A DNA stretch of 64,000 nucleotides, taken from the NCBI GenBank assembly GCA_036659455.1, contig JAVXCN010000002.1:155699-219698 (forward strand), written 5' to 3'. Below the pieces are notes generated by a model, which saw only the letters and a program-made list of their open reading frames with translations, did not search any database and was not told the origin of the DNA. Of this stretch, positions 1 to 9,287 are shown piece after piece. Origin of the DNA: Victivallaceae bacterium. GTDB lineage: Bacteria; Chlamydiota; Chlamydiia; Chlamydiales; Chlamydiaceae. Each line of letters starts with the position of its first letter. Position 1 is the first letter of the stretch. The position numbers and the translations under genes were made by a program.

Positions 1-1035
1 AAGTTCAAGATCAACATAACTGAGAGTATTGGCTAAGATGGATTGAGCCAGCATTTCTCCGCATAGTGCGTGATAGAGAAGACCTTTAGAACCCAAACCT
101 AATAAGAACCAGTAGCCTTCGGGTGTTTTCCCGATAAGAGGTTTTTTGGTTGGACTTGAACAGCGAAATCCGGAATAGCAATTCAAAATCTCCGCTTCCG
201 ATAAAGCAGGGAAAATAGGTAAAAGTTTTTCTAGAATTTCTTGTTTCGCGACTTCAGGATCGGGTTCGTTTTCGATTTGATTATGCTCGAATGTCGAACC
301 TAAGATACAGATGTTGTTTTCTCGGGTTCCGGCAACCATGTATTTTCTTGAATTGATACTGAAAGGCAATTTTGGTAATTCTTCCGGCCACTTGACCTCA
401 AGGATTTGACCTTTGTTTTTTGTAGTCGGAATATTTTTCATTGACGGAATCAGATCACAATTAGCTCCAGCCGTAATGATTATCTGATCATAAAAATCCT
501 TAATGTCATCTAAATTTTCGATTAATTCATCGTATAATTGCGTGCCCATAGAAGCACATGCATTCCAAAGTCCGTCTAAATAGGCATCATTATCTAGAGT
601 CAACCCTCCGGGAATGAACAGGCCTCCACCTTCTTCAGGTAGCGTTAATCCTATGACTTTAGTCTCACATTTAGTACGATCCCACCATTCTAGCTCACCG
701 GGATATTCGGAAGCTCTGGTTTGGAATAAGTTGATTTGTTCCGTTTCAAATGCAGGTCTTAAAATGCCCTTTGATATAACGATAGGTTGTTTAATGGATT
801 TGCTGGCCGCAGTAATTAAACTGTGAGTAGCTTCAAGACAGCGATCGGCCAATTTGGGTTTTAGGGCACGATATCCCGGAAAAGTGTGTAATAAACCCGA
901 AGACAGACCGGATGCACCGCCTCCAAGAGGAACCGGATCAAAGATATCGATAGTGGCCTTACCTTGAGTCAAAGCAAGGAGAAACCAAGAGACGGCTAAT
1001 CCGGAATAGCCTGAACCGAGAACAGCAATTTTCAT
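1..1035 (-). CDS. FAD-dependent oxidoreductase, DadA/MnmC-C-like (CT375-type), 3' end off window
   Basis: 345 codons are open from an ATG at 1035 down to base 1 with no stop, so the C-terminus lies outside the window. The N-terminus MKIAVLGSGYSGLAVSWF carries a Rossmann GxGxxG dinucleotide-binding fold, followed by a GGGASG segment typical of DAO-family flavoenzymes. A late segment CYSGFRCSSPTKKPLIGKT resembles the substrate/FAD closing region of glycine oxidase and MnmC C-terminal domains. In Chlamydia a gene annotated as D-amino acid dehydrogenase sits next to the aax locus, as here. The substrate is not deducible from sequence; glycine/D-amino acid oxidation or tRNA-modification chemistry are the main options. 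Confidence 0.8.
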   Translation of the reverse strand, partial: MKIAVLGSGYSGLAVSWFLLALTQGKATIDIFDPVPLGGGASGLSSGLLHTFPGYRALKPKLADRCLEATHSLITAASKSIKQPIVISKGILRPAFETEQINLFQTRASEYPGELEWWDRTKCETKVIGLTLPEEGGGLFIPGGLTLDNDAYLDGLWNACASMGTQLYDELIENLDDIKDFYDQIIITAGANCDLIPSMKNIPTTKNKGQILEVKWPEELPKLPFSINSRKYMVAGTRENNICILGSTFEHNQIENEPDPEVAKQEILEKLLPIFPALSEAEILNCYSGFRCSSPTKKPLIGKTPEGYWFLLGLGSKGLLYHALCGEMLAQSILANTLSYVDLEL

Positions 1036-1106
1036 GAGGGGACAAAAGTTATTTTAGATTTAAGGCAAAATATAAAAGAAACTTAAATAAGTCAAGGAGT
1101 GAAAAC

Positions 1107-1140
1107 TTCCGTGAATTCTTATTTTTAGGGATTCACGGAA
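1107..1140 (-). terminator. Hairpin terminator after aaxC
   Basis: A 10-bp perfect inverted repeat (TTCCGTGAAT / ATTCACGGAA, 14-nt loop) lies 9 bases beyond the aaxC stop on the minus strand and is followed by GTTTT. The U-tract is short, so termination may be partial. It separates aaxC from the CT375-like gene. Confidence 0.6.
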
Positions 1141-1149
1141 TTATTCAAC

Positions 1150-2724
1150 TTAAAATTTCTTAAGATCTTTTGAAATATTTTTAATAAAGGTTTGTGAAAG
1201 ATGAGATAGTTTAGTTTCGATATGCGGAAACACAACTAATGTTATCGTAGCGAGGCTGGTTAGAGTCAAAACAATGGTTCCCAAAATTCCCCAAACACCG
1301 AATAAAGGCACTTTAGTAACCGGTGGTTGAGTATTTGTCATATCTGTCGATTCTGTCGATATGGATGAGGTGTTTTTCGAATTTTTTCTGGTCCATACGT
1401 ATATCGGTATGCCAACTGTAAGGAAAATACATGCCATTAGAAGATAATGTATGCCTGCCGCATAAATTAACCATAAAGCATATAGCGATCCTAAAATCCC
1501 AGTAAAGAGGCTCCATTTTAATTTTTTGTTTTTGTTTGTTTCCGAGTCTTGTTTACTGCATTTATACAAAAAGGCGGCACTGGTAAAATAAGCGGGAAGA
1601 ACCATAACACCGGTAATGCTCAACATCGTATTCCAAGCGTTTGAAGCGAAATAGACTAAAAGCATTCCCAATTGCATAAGAGCACTAGTTATATATAAAG
1701 AAACACTAGGTGATAAGTGTTTGTTTTGCTTCGTAAATATTTTAGGGAAAGTGCCGTTTTGCGCCGCGGCAAAAGGAATTTCTGCCGTAACCATTGTCCA
1801 TGCCAACCAACTGGTTAATATGGCAATTAATAAGCCGACGTTCATTAAATCGGCCCCCCAATTTCCCGTTATTTGACTCAAAACTCCGGCAGTTGACGGA
1901 TTAGGAATTTTACTTAAATCGGCTTGACTCAAGCTGCCGAAAGGTAGGATGGACAAAAGAAGATACATAATCCAACATCCTAAGAAACCGAGGATAGTGG
2001 CTTTACCGACAGCATTTTGAGATTTGGCTCTTCCCGAAAGAACGACTGCGCCTTCGATGCCTATAAATGACCATAACGTTACTAACATCGTACTTTTAAT
2101 TTGTATGCCGACTCCTTTCAAAGCAGAAGGTATTTTCGGTCCCCAAAATTCCGTTCCGAATTGGGAGAACCTAAAAACTACTCCCATAATTGCAATGAAA
2201 ATAATCAGGGGAAGTAATTTACAAATGGTACCGACTATGTTAACGAAAGAAGCTTGTCTCACGCCTCTCAATACGAGAAAGTTGAAAAACCAAATCAAAA
2301 TCGAACCGCCGATAATTGCTGGTATGGTATTCCCACCTGAAAAATAAGGTGGGAAAAAATAATTTAATGCATCCATTGTAATGACGGCATAACCTACATT
2401 ACCGCAAATTTGGCAAAGCCAATAACCCCAACCGATTAAAAATCCGACAAAGGGACCGAATCCTTCCCGGGCATACATATAGATTCCCGTTTTTAAATCG
2501 GGTCTTAATTCGGATAAGGTACGAAACGTATTGGCTATAAAATAAAATCCGATTCCCGTTAATAACCAGGCCAGTAAAACACTGCCTGCATATGCCGTTG
2601 AAGCCATGTTTTGAGGAAGACTAAAAATTCCTCCCCCTACCATCGAGCTTATGACAATACCTGCCAAACCGATAACACCCAGTTTTTTAACGGGAATATT
2701 TTTATTTGTTTGTTGTTCCGTCAT
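1150..2724 (-). CDS. aaxC: Arginine/agmatine antiporter AaxC (APC superfamily)
   Basis: Inner-membrane transporter of 524 residues. The APC-family TM1 signature [12 protein letters not shown] is near residue 31, and about 12 hydrophobic helices follow. In Chlamydia, AaxC imports arginine in exchange for agmatine made by AaxB. The residue 450-524 tail holds a polar linker and one more hydrophobic segment, giving a length somewhat above the roughly 480 residues I recall for chlamydial relatives. The gene begins 22 bases after aaxB and ends the aaxA-aaxB-aaxC operon. A basic amino-acid/polyamine antiporter is certain at family level; the arginine/agmatine assignment rests on the operon. Confidence 0.9.
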   Translation of the reverse strand: MTEQQTNKNIPVKKLGVIGLAGIVISSMVGGGIFSLPQNMASTAYAGSVLLAWLLTGIGFYFIANTFRTLSELRPDLKTGIYMYAREGFGPFVGFLIGWGYWLCQICGNVGYAVITMDALNYFFPPYFSGGNTIPAIIGGSILIWFFNFLVLRGVRQASFVNIVGTICKLLPLIIFIAIMGVVFRFSQFGTEFWGPKIPSALKGVGIQIKSTMLVTLWSFIGIEGAVVLSGRAKSQNAVGKATILGFLGCWIMYLLLSILPFGSLSQADLSKIPNPSTAGVLSQITGNWGADLMNVGLLIAILTSWLAWTMVTAEIPFAAAQNGTFPKIFTKQNKHLSPSVSLYITSALMQLGMLLVYFASNAWNTMLSITGVMVLPAYFTSAAFLYKCSKQDSETNKNKKLKWSLFTGILGSLYALWLIYAAGIHYLLMACIFLTVGIPIYVWTRKNSKNTSSISTESTDMTNTQPPVTKVPLFGVWGILGTIVLTLTSLATITLVVFPHIETKLSHLSQTFIKNISKDLKKF

Positions 2725-2746
2725 TGTTATGTCCCGCTATTTACAG

Positions 2747-3331
2747 TTATTTAATTATGACAGGTTCGGCATACTCAAAATTAAGAAATCCGAGTGCGGT
2801 TAGGCAAAATCCGAACGTTTGTTTAATATTCAAATAGTTATGGAAAAATTGAAATTCACTATGTTGCTTCACCCCTCTAATGTCCAATTCATGTTGAAGA
2901 GATTTTTTTAGCCACATATGAGCATGAGCTTGAGCAATATCATCAGTGATTTGAGTAGAAAAATATTCTATATATTCTGCCGCCCAACCGCCGATTAAAT
3001 TTTCGTTCTTATCTTTTCCCCAACAAATGCCTATTCCGGTTGCAATGGCTTTATGTTCGGATCGATTGGCTCCGGTTTGCGCAATGATCGTTTCCAAAAC
3101 GGCTCCGTGTTTGAACGAACTCAGGCATTTATCTATAGGGACGATGTTGTCGAATAATTCTTTAGGTAGCACGGAAGTATAAGGAACGATATTGAAATTT
3201 TCTATTTTGGCTTGCAGAAGCGCGCTGTCATAACAAAAAGTTTCAAAAGGTTGTGGGGGGATCCCGTCTTCGGCTTCTCCTACTCCCCCTGTGAAAAAAG
3301 CTAACGTTGGAAATCTAGTACCTTGTGTCAT
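2747..3331 (-). CDS. aaxB: Pyruvoyl-dependent arginine decarboxylase AaxB
   Basis: 194 residues, the normal length for the chlamydial enzyme. It decarboxylates arginine to agmatine and consumes a proton. The self-cleavage site is visible as [11 protein letters not shown], with Thr52-Ser53 predicted to split into beta and alpha chains and the Ser to become the pyruvoyl cofactor. The second-half motif [20 protein letters not shown] fits the catalytic fold. The frame is intact, unlike some C. trachomatis strains where aaxB is inactivated. Cotranscription with aaxA (16 bases upstream) and aaxC points to acid resistance or arginine scavenging in the inclusion. Confidence 0.93.
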   Translation of the reverse strand: MTQGTRFPTLAFFTGGVGEAEDGIPPQPFETFCYDSALLQAKIENFNIVPYTSVLPKELFDNIVPIDKCLSSFKHGAVLETIIAQTGANRSEHKAIATGIGICWGKDKNENLIGGWAAEYIEYFSTQITDDIAQAHAHMWLKKSLQHELDIRGVKQHSEFQFFHNYLNIKQTFGFCLTALGFLNFEYAEPVIIK

Positions 3332-3347
3332 GGATTATTTCCTCATT

Positions 3348-4793
3348 TTATAGGGTTATATTCGTTCTTAAGCCGTAACATACGGCAGTATTTCTCTTAG
3401 GTTCTCTGGCAGGATGAATATAAAATTGAAAATCGGGGGATAAGGAAATATAGGGGCCGAATCCGATAGTACAAAAAGTTTCTATCACTGTTTCCTGAGA
3501 TCTGATCGGAGTAGTTGCTGGATTGACAATTCCCGATCCTTTAGGACTTACGGCATTGACTGCCATGGCAAGTCCGATGAGATCTTGATTGTTTCTGTTA
3601 CAAGGATTGTCTGCGGCTACTCCTAAAACGAAAGACCGTTTAATAGGTAACGCGTTGCCGCTGGCACCATTGGCTCGTCCGAACCAGCTAACTTTCTTGC
3701 TGACATTTTGACTGAAGTTAAATGACCATCCGGTCGTTTTAGCTTTTTGTTGAGGAACAGCTCTGGTGTTATAAACTAAGAAGGAATATTGTCCTGGTCC
3801 ACACCTATTAGACGGATTCCATTGAGTGTAGAAGAACGTGTTGTATTTATTTTTCGAAAGATTCAGGAAGTCGATATTAACACCATTGATATTGAAAGCG
3901 TCTTGAAATCCTGCTTGCACCATCAATTGAGGCGTTAAATTGATTTGACCATAAGCTCCTAAACTCCCTAAGGAATATGTAGCACTGCCGTTTTGACTAA
4001 GGGCATAACTTATAAATCCTGTCTGTTGATCGTTATCGTAAGTCGTTCCGTCAATGGCATATAGACTATATTGTCCTACGACGGCACTGAACTTGTCATT
4101 AGGAAACACTTGAGTATAAGTTAATTGGTTGAAGTTGGAAGTGTTGGAAGTAAAATCGTTAATGCCTCCGGCTATGCCGATTCTATTTCCTAAAGTGAGA
4201 GCCTCATTTCCCCAATAACGAACGAGAATATAGCTGAATTGGATAGAACCCGCACCTTGTTCTTTGTTATTAAAAAGTTCCCAATTAACGGAAGGATTGT
4301 ACATAGTCTGCCAAGCGACTTTCTTAGGGCCGATGTTGGAATGCGCGTATTGAGGCAGGATGGAAATATCCAGAGAGTATTCCGTATTCGTGCAATTTTG
4401 AATTTTCTTTTTAAATAATGAATAAGAACAATTTTTCGGGTTCCTTGAAGAGAAATAATTACAGCAATTTTTTTGAGGAGAACAGTTATGGGATTGAGGG
4501 TTATAAGGAGATATAGGATCTACTACTCTTGTTTCCAAAGGTGCTTCCGGCAATGCATCGCCATCCTTCATTCTTCTATTCGAATGTTTGATCTTTTTAT
4601 ACAGCTTGTGTTCCGGATGTAATTCTTTATGGGGAGTTACTTTTGTATCTATCGATGAGTATGATGTTTCTTGAATATTTTGAGATTCTGCCGAATCCTC
4701 TTGTTGAATTGCTCCCATAATAATAGGGATTGCGGAAACTAAACTTATAGTACGCGTAGTCAATTTACAAATCGACTTGAGTCGGTCTCTCAT
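3348..4793 (-). CDS. aaxA: Outer-membrane porin AaxA (OprB-like)
   Basis: 481 residues. A basic N-terminus and the hydrophobic stretch ISLVSAIPIIMGAIQQ (about residues 17-32) look like a signal peptide. A polar, Cys-rich linker (six Cys between about residues 103 and 140) precedes an aromatic, beta-rich barrel domain beginning near residue 145, with the OprB-type patterns of alternating residues and a C-terminal strand ending in Leu. In Chlamydia this porin admits arginine for AaxB/AaxC. GGAG lies 9 bases before the ATG. First gene of the aax operon, with a T13 tract in its leader. OprB-type porin is firm; the substrate comes from context. Confidence 0.88.
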   Translation of the reverse strand: MRDRLKSICKLTTRTISLVSAIPIIMGAIQQEDSAESQNIQETSYSSIDTKVTPHKELHPEHKLYKKIKHSNRRMKDGDALPEAPLETRVVDPISPYNPQSHNCSPQKNCCNYFSSRNPKNCSYSLFKKKIQNCTNTEYSLDISILPQYAHSNIGPKKVAWQTMYNPSVNWELFNNKEQGAGSIQFSYILVRYWGNEALTLGNRIGIAGGINDFTSNTSNFNQLTYTQVFPNDKFSAVVGQYSLYAIDGTTYDNDQQTGFISYALSQNGSATYSLGSLGAYGQINLTPQLMVQAGFQDAFNINGVNIDFLNLSKNKYNTFFYTQWNPSNRCGPGQYSFLVYNTRAVPQQKAKTTGWSFNFSQNVSKKVSWFGRANGASGNALPIKRSFVLGVAADNPCNRNNQDLIGLAMAVNAVSPKGSGIVNPATTPIRSQETVIETFCTIGFGPYISLSPDFQFYIHPAREPKRNTAVCYGLRTNITL

Positions 4794-4849
4794 AGAAAAG
4801 TCACTCCAATTAAGATATTCGCAAGTTAAGAAAAAATTTAATTTTTTTC

Positions 4850-4862
4850 AAAAAAAAAAAAA
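4850..4862 (-). repeat. 13-base homopolymer (T13 on minus strand) in the aaxA leader
   Basis: An uninterrupted run of 13 A on the plus strand lies about 57 bases upstream of the aaxA ATG. Read on the coding strand it is T13. The rest of this intergenic stretch (4794-5076) is very AT-rich and shows no gene. Confidence 0.85.
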
Positions 4863-5076
4863 TGGGAGTCTATAATAAGTTTATTTATATATGTCTATAT
4901 TTGTAGATTGAAGTTTGTTATCTAATTGGATCTAAATCTTATTTTATTTTTCTTAACATAAAATCCGACATGGCTGCTATTTTATTTTTGTATCAATCTT
5001 TTGAAGATATTCCCAATGGAAGGATGTTTTATTGAAAAATTGAAAATATCCGATTTTTTGACAAACGGTAATATCG

Positions 5077-6522
5077 TTATGTCATTTTTCTTGATGAGAC
5101 TGCGTTCTGAACGATTTGTTCGAATTGCGCTTCAAACTTTCTGATTGGTAACTGCCAAAACTTGAATTGTTCGATAGCTTGGTTAGTGAAAACGGAAGTA
5201 CCGTAAATGATCTTGCAATTTGCTTTAACGGCATTTTTTAGAAATAACGTTGTTTTAGGGATGGTTTTTAAATCCAATACTATTGATGTCGGTTTCAACA
5301 TATTATTGGGCACTGAAAAATCAATGGGAGTGCAGTTAATTAAAATATCATAAGGTCGGCACAACGGTATCTTTTGGAAATATTGAAAATCGAATGATGA
5401 TAAAAAATGATTGATCGGAGGTTTCTTTCTACCGATTACGGTAATGATTGCTTGATTTTCCAATAATTTTTTAATAACGGCTAATCCGGAACCTCCACTA
5501 CCTCCGATCACTGCAACACTTTTATTTTCAGTTGAGATCGCTTTTTGCAAAGATTTTAGAACTCCGATACCGTCCGTATTAGTTGCATAGAATCTGTTGT
5601 TTTCGAACTTTAAAGTATTTAACGAATGATGGTTTTCCGAAGGAATAAAGCGCATAAGTTCTATTTTTAAGGGTGTAGTTATGCTGATTCCTTTGAATGG
5701 GAGTTTAACCGCTTCCTGAAGGAACAAGGGTAGTTCTTGTTTTGAAATATTTAATTTTACGTAAACGGCATCGATGTTTTTTTTTCGGAAAAATTCATTA
5801 TGAGTGATGTGACTGACGCTTCGATTCACTGGATTTCCGATTAAACAATAGACCGAGGTTTGATCCGATGTTGTATTGAAATGATAAGTCTTAAGAAGAC
5901 GGTTTAAGGATAATTGTCCAGGCGCTATCGGCAAGCTTTCATCTAAGCAACAATAAGTAATGGGATTATTTATAACACGACCCAATATTCTGGTGATATG
6001 TCCCGATTCTCCCAAGCCAATTGTAATAAGATCTTTTTTGTCTTTTGAGTAATTTAAAATTCGAAGAGCTTCAATTGAAGTAGATACATGAACGGCTATT
6101 TTATAGAAATGAATAGCCGGATGAAGAAGACTTTTATAAAGAGTATCTAAATTTGACGAGAAGTTATTGAAATCATGATAGGAGAAAATGATTTTGAGTC
6201 GGGGATGCAAACGCTTAATTTGTACAGCTAATTCTAAAGATTCTTGTTTTGATAAAAAGTTTCCTACTTCTAAATCAATATATTCGGAATTGACTTGTGC
6301 CATTGACAAAAGGGTTTTGATGTAATCATCTTTGGTTGTCTCTGATAAAGGTTTTAAAATCAAAGGAAGAGGTGATTGTTTTACGAATTGCTTTAACTGA
6401 GGGAAAATCTCTTCCGTAACGGATTTATATCCGACTTCTATCAGTTGAGCTTTTGATAAATTTTGTTTAGCGATTCTTAGAATTTTTGAGAAATCGATAT
6501 TCCGTGTTGAGATACAGAGCAT
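5077..6522 (-). CDS. aroDE: Bifunctional 3-dehydroquinate dehydratase / shikimate dehydrogenase
   Basis: 481 residues. Residues 1-205 are a type I dehydroquinase: start MLCIST, IIFSYHDF with the catalytic His, HFYKIAVHV with the Schiff-base Lys, the THITRILGR-type Arg region, and IAPGQLSLN. Residues 220-481 are shikimate dehydrogenase: GNPVNRSVSHITHN, TTPLKIEL with the catalytic Lys, ATNTDGIGV and the NADP loop IGGSGGSG. It converts dehydroquinate to dehydroshikimate and then shikimate. The usual ELRLD motif reads EVGYK, so the substrate-binding Arg is absent at this place. The start lies 56 bases inside aroB; homology begins at the first residue, so the overlap looks real. Last gene of the operon. 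Confidence 0.93.
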   Translation of the reverse strand: MLCISTRNIDFSKILRIAKQNLSKAQLIEVGYKSVTEEIFPQLKQFVKQSPLPLILKPLSETTKDDYIKTLLSMAQVNSEYIDLEVGNFLSKQESLELAVQIKRLHPRLKIIFSYHDFNNFSSNLDTLYKSLLHPAIHFYKIAVHVSTSIEALRILNYSKDKKDLITIGLGESGHITRILGRVINNPITYCCLDESLPIAPGQLSLNRLLKTYHFNTTSDQTSVYCLIGNPVNRSVSHITHNEFFRKKNIDAVYVKLNISKQELPLFLQEAVKLPFKGISITTPLKIELMRFIPSENHHSLNTLKFENNRFYATNTDGIGVLKSLQKAISTENKSVAVIGGSGGSGLAVIKKLLENQAIITVIGRKKPPINHFLSSFDFQYFQKIPLCRPYDILINCTPIDFSVPNNMLKPTSIVLDLKTIPKTTLFLKNAVKANCKIIYGTSVFTNQAIEQFKFWQLPIRKFEAQFEQIVQNAVSSRKMT

Positions 6523-7624
6523 GTTTTAAGAAATAATAAGCTTCGTCAATAATAGGCTCTTTTATAACAAAACAACAATTATTTAAATCTTGAAAACAAC
6601 TTCCTATTTTGTTCAAGATAACAAATCTAGGAATGTTTTTTAGAGATTTTTTATCTTTTTTTATTGTTTTTAAAAAGTTTGATTTTGAAAAATCATTTGG
6701 TATTTTCATTATTCCGTATTTTAAAATTAATTGATGAATCCTTTGAAAATGCACCTCTGAGAGATAATTTGATCTCAAAGAAATAAAACTTTCCGTAATT
6801 AATCCGATTTTAACTGCTTGACCATGAGACAAGGCATGGTTGGTAAGGGTTTCCAAGGCGTGCGCTATAGTATGACCGAAATTCAAAATATCTCTTTTTA
6901 CGGCTTGTTTTTTTGCGGCTTTCAGGATATCGATCTTCCTAAGGCAAGATCGATAAATAAGAAATTCAATCTGATCGATATCAAAAGGTGGATTTTCGGA
7001 TTCCAAGTAACGAAATAGAGAGGCATCTAGAGTTATGGCATATTTCAATATTTCGGAATAACCTTCAATAAATTGTCTTTCCGATGAAGAGTTCAGTAGG
7101 ATGGGATCTATAATTATCAATCGGGGATGGTAAATTTGTCCGATCAGATTTTTTGTACCTAATACGTTGATTCCTGTTTTTCCTCCGATAGCGGCATCCG
7201 TCATTCCTATCAATGAAGTAGGGATATTAATTAAAGTGACTCCTCGACAAAATATTGAAGCTGCAAATCCGCCTAAATCGGTTGTAATACCTCCTCCTAG
7301 AGCAATAACGCAAGAATCAGAGTTCATACTTTCTCGATGCATAAAATGGATAATTCGTTTTAAGGTTTTCTCGGTTTTGTTTTTTTCTCCTGGAATGAAA
7401 GAGAATAATTTCGCTTGTAGATTATGTGAGCGCAAGTATTTCTGAAAATCGTTACCTATGAATCGCCTAACATTATCATCCGTTATAATGATAAAATGAT
7501 TTCCTAAAGATTTGATTGCAGACAGTACCTTTTGAGAATAAAGAGAAGCTCTTCCGGATAAAACTTCGACTTTATCTTGTCCAAACTTCGGATGGTAATG
7601 CATTCTCAGAGGAGAATAACTCAT
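6467..7624 (-). CDS. aroB: 3-dehydroquinate synthase
   Basis: 385 residues, family-like in length with a modest C-terminal extension. The NAD-binding motif ALGGGITTDLGGFAASIFCRG, the segment IPTSLIGMTDAAIGGKTGIN and the metal-binding LNFGHTIAHALE with a later HGQAVKIG are all present. It cyclises DAHP to 3-dehydroquinate. It starts 2 bases after aroC and its last 56 bases overlap aroDE in another frame, so the two are almost certainly translationally coupled. Confidence 0.95.
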   Translation of the reverse strand: MSYSPLRMHYHPKFGQDKVEVLSGRASLYSQKVLSAIKSLGNHFIIITDDNVRRFIGNDFQKYLRSHNLQAKLFSFIPGEKNKTEKTLKRIIHFMHRESMNSDSCVIALGGGITTDLGGFAASIFCRGVTLINIPTSLIGMTDAAIGGKTGINVLGTKNLIGQIYHPRLIIIDPILLNSSSERQFIEGYSEILKYAITLDASLFRYLESENPPFDIDQIEFLIYRSCLRKIDILKAAKKQAVKRDILNFGHTIAHALETLTNHALSHGQAVKIGLITESFISLRSNYLSEVHFQRIHQLILKYGIMKIPNDFSKSNFLKTIKKDKKSLKNIPRFVILNKIGSCFQDLNNCCFVIKEPIIDEAYYFLKHALYLNTEYRFLKNSKNR

Positions 7625-7626
7625 TT

Positions 7627-8718
7627 TTATCTTTGAATAGACTTATTTATTAATAGAGCATCAACCAATACAAGCGAGACCATAGCTTCCACTACAGGTA
7701 CTGCTCGCACGGCAATACAGGGATCGTGTTTTGATAAGGAAGATATTTTCAATACGGTTGGTTTACTGTCTGTTGTGAGAGTGGTTTGTTCAAGCCCAAT
7801 ACTTGAGGTCGGTTTGAAAACAACATTTCCCGTAAGCGGCATTCCGAAAGATATACCCCCGAGCACACCTCCGGCATGATTTGTTGCGGTAATGATACGA
7901 CCGTTATTTAATAAAAAAAGATCATTATGTTCGGAGCCTTTCATACGAGCAGATAAGAACCCAGAACCGATTTCAAATCCTTTGCTTCCGGGTATGCTCA
8001 TAAGACCGCTTGCCAAAACGGCTTCTAATTTTTCATAAATAGGGGAACCCAATCCGTAGGGGAGAGGACTTGTTTTAAATGTAACGATTCCTCCTATGGA
8101 ATCTCCGTTTGTTTTTATGTTTTCTAAGGTTTCAGTGATTTGTCGTGCCGTATGGTTATCCGGACAGAAGATAGAACTGTCGGAGATTTTTGTTTTTAAA
8201 GAGGTTATATCTTCCTCTGTCGGAGGGCAAATACAGTCCCCGACTTGTTGCAGATAAGCGACTATCTTAATGGAATATCGTTTTAATATTTTATCGGCAA
8301 TGGCTCCTGCAGCCACACGACATGCCGTTTCTCTTCCGGAAGCTCTTCCTCCGCCTCTATGATCGAAGATACCGTATTTTTTTAAGTAGGAGTAATTAGC
8401 GTGTCCGGGTCTTAAAACATCTTTTAAGGCTGAGTAACGGTCTTCAATGACGTCTTGATTTTTTATAATTATGGAAATAGGAGTTCCGGTGGTTTTTCCT
8501 TCAAAAACACCTGAAAGGATTTCAGGATAATCCGACTCTTGTCTAGAGGATGTTAAACGATTTTTTCCGGGAGCTCTTTTTTGCAGCGCAGAATAAATAT
8601 CTTTTTCGTCAATTTTAATCCCCGAAGGACAACCGTCAATAACGACACCGATTGCTTTACCATGAGATTCTCCCCAAGTAGTGACTCGAAAAAGACGGCC
8701 GAAAGTATTACTTGTCAT
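7627..8718 (-). CDS. aroC: Chorismate synthase
   Basis: 363 residues from the ATG at 8718. Homology to other chorismate synthases starts exactly there (MTSNTFGRLFRVTTWGESHG), and GGTGAG stands 8 bases upstream. A GTG at 8727 overlapping the aroK stop is an alternative start. Signatures: GESHGKAIGVVIDGCPSG, RPGHANYSYLKKYG, the FMN-site HRGGGRASGRETACRVAAGA, and the late RAVPVVEAM. Catalyses the 1,4-elimination of EPSP to chorismate using reduced FMN. Fourth-to-last step of the clustered pathway physically; biochemically the last. Confidence 0.95.
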   Translation of the reverse strand: MTSNTFGRLFRVTTWGESHGKAIGVVIDGCPSGIKIDEKDIYSALQKRAPGKNRLTSSRQESDYPEILSGVFEGKTTGTPISIIIKNQDVIEDRYSALKDVLRPGHANYSYLKKYGIFDHRGGGRASGRETACRVAAGAIADKILKRYSIKIVAYLQQVGDCICPPTEEDITSLKTKISDSSIFCPDNHTARQITETLENIKTNGDSIGGIVTFKTSPLPYGLGSPIYEKLEAVLASGLMSIPGSKGFEIGSGFLSARMKGSEHNDLFLLNNGRIITATNHAGGVLGGISFGMPLTGNVVFKPTSSIGLEQTTLTTDSKPTVLKISSLSKHDPCIAVRAVPVVEAMVSLVLVDALLINKSIQR

Positions 8719-8723
8719 AGCTG

Positions 8724-9287
8724 TCACTCACCATGCATGATTTGATGTTTGAGGGCCTTAATAATCTCTTTGGGAGATAAACAATCGGTTGCGATTGTTA
8801 TATCCGCCAATTTCTCATAAAGGGGAACTCGTCGACGGAGAATATTAAAAAATTGACGTTTGAAATCGATACGAATGGAATTGGAAACAGTATTTGATAG
8901 ATATCCTGGAATATAATCCAAACGTACTCGTTCCCAAAGAACTTCAAAAGAAGGTTTTAGATAAATAAATTTTCCTAGTTTTTTTAGATGTTTGACGTTT
9001 TCTTTATTATTTAAAGAACCTCCTCCCAGAGAAATAACGCTGTTTTGTTTTCTAAGTTCACGTATAACCAAAGTTTCTAAAGATCGAAATTTTTCGTCTC
9101 CCTCTCGAGAATAAATGTTTTTTATAAGAAAAGAACGGTCTGTAAGACAGTTGTATAATTTTTTTACGTTAAGATCAGTATCAATCCATTCCAGGTGAAG
9201 TGCACGAGCCAAGATTTTTCCGAGAGTTGTTTTACCTGATTTTGAGGGACCAATGAGAATAAAACTTGTATTAGAACGATTGTTCAA
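8724..9287 (-). CDS. aroK: Shikimate kinase
   Basis: 187 residues. P-loop GPSKSGKTTLG at residues 13-23, shikimate-binding DTD near residue 37, EKFRSLETLVI with the conserved Arg, and SLGGGSL. Phosphorylates shikimate at O3. The start is a TTG with GGAG six bases upstream, and it overlaps the aroA end by 17 bases; no ATG lies before the P-loop. The stop touches the aroC start region. Chlamydial annotations often call it aroL. Confidence 0.92.
   Translation of the reverse strand: MNNRSNTSFILIGPSKSGKTTLGKILARALHLEWIDTDLNVKKLYNCLTDRSFLIKNIYSREGDEKFRSLETLVIRELRKQNSVISLGGGSLNNKENVKHLKKLGKFIYLKPSFEVLWERVRLDYIPGYLSNTVSNSIRIDFKRQFFNILRRRVPLYEKLADITIATDCLSPKEIIKALKHQIMHGE

Noticed and set aside
2024..2347. 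Plus-strand frame inside aaxC
   Set aside because: Antisense shadow of a well-supported membrane transporter gene.
5059..5084. Inverted repeat at the aroDE stop as a terminator
   Set aside because: Stem is short with a bulge and no U-run follows on the minus strand.
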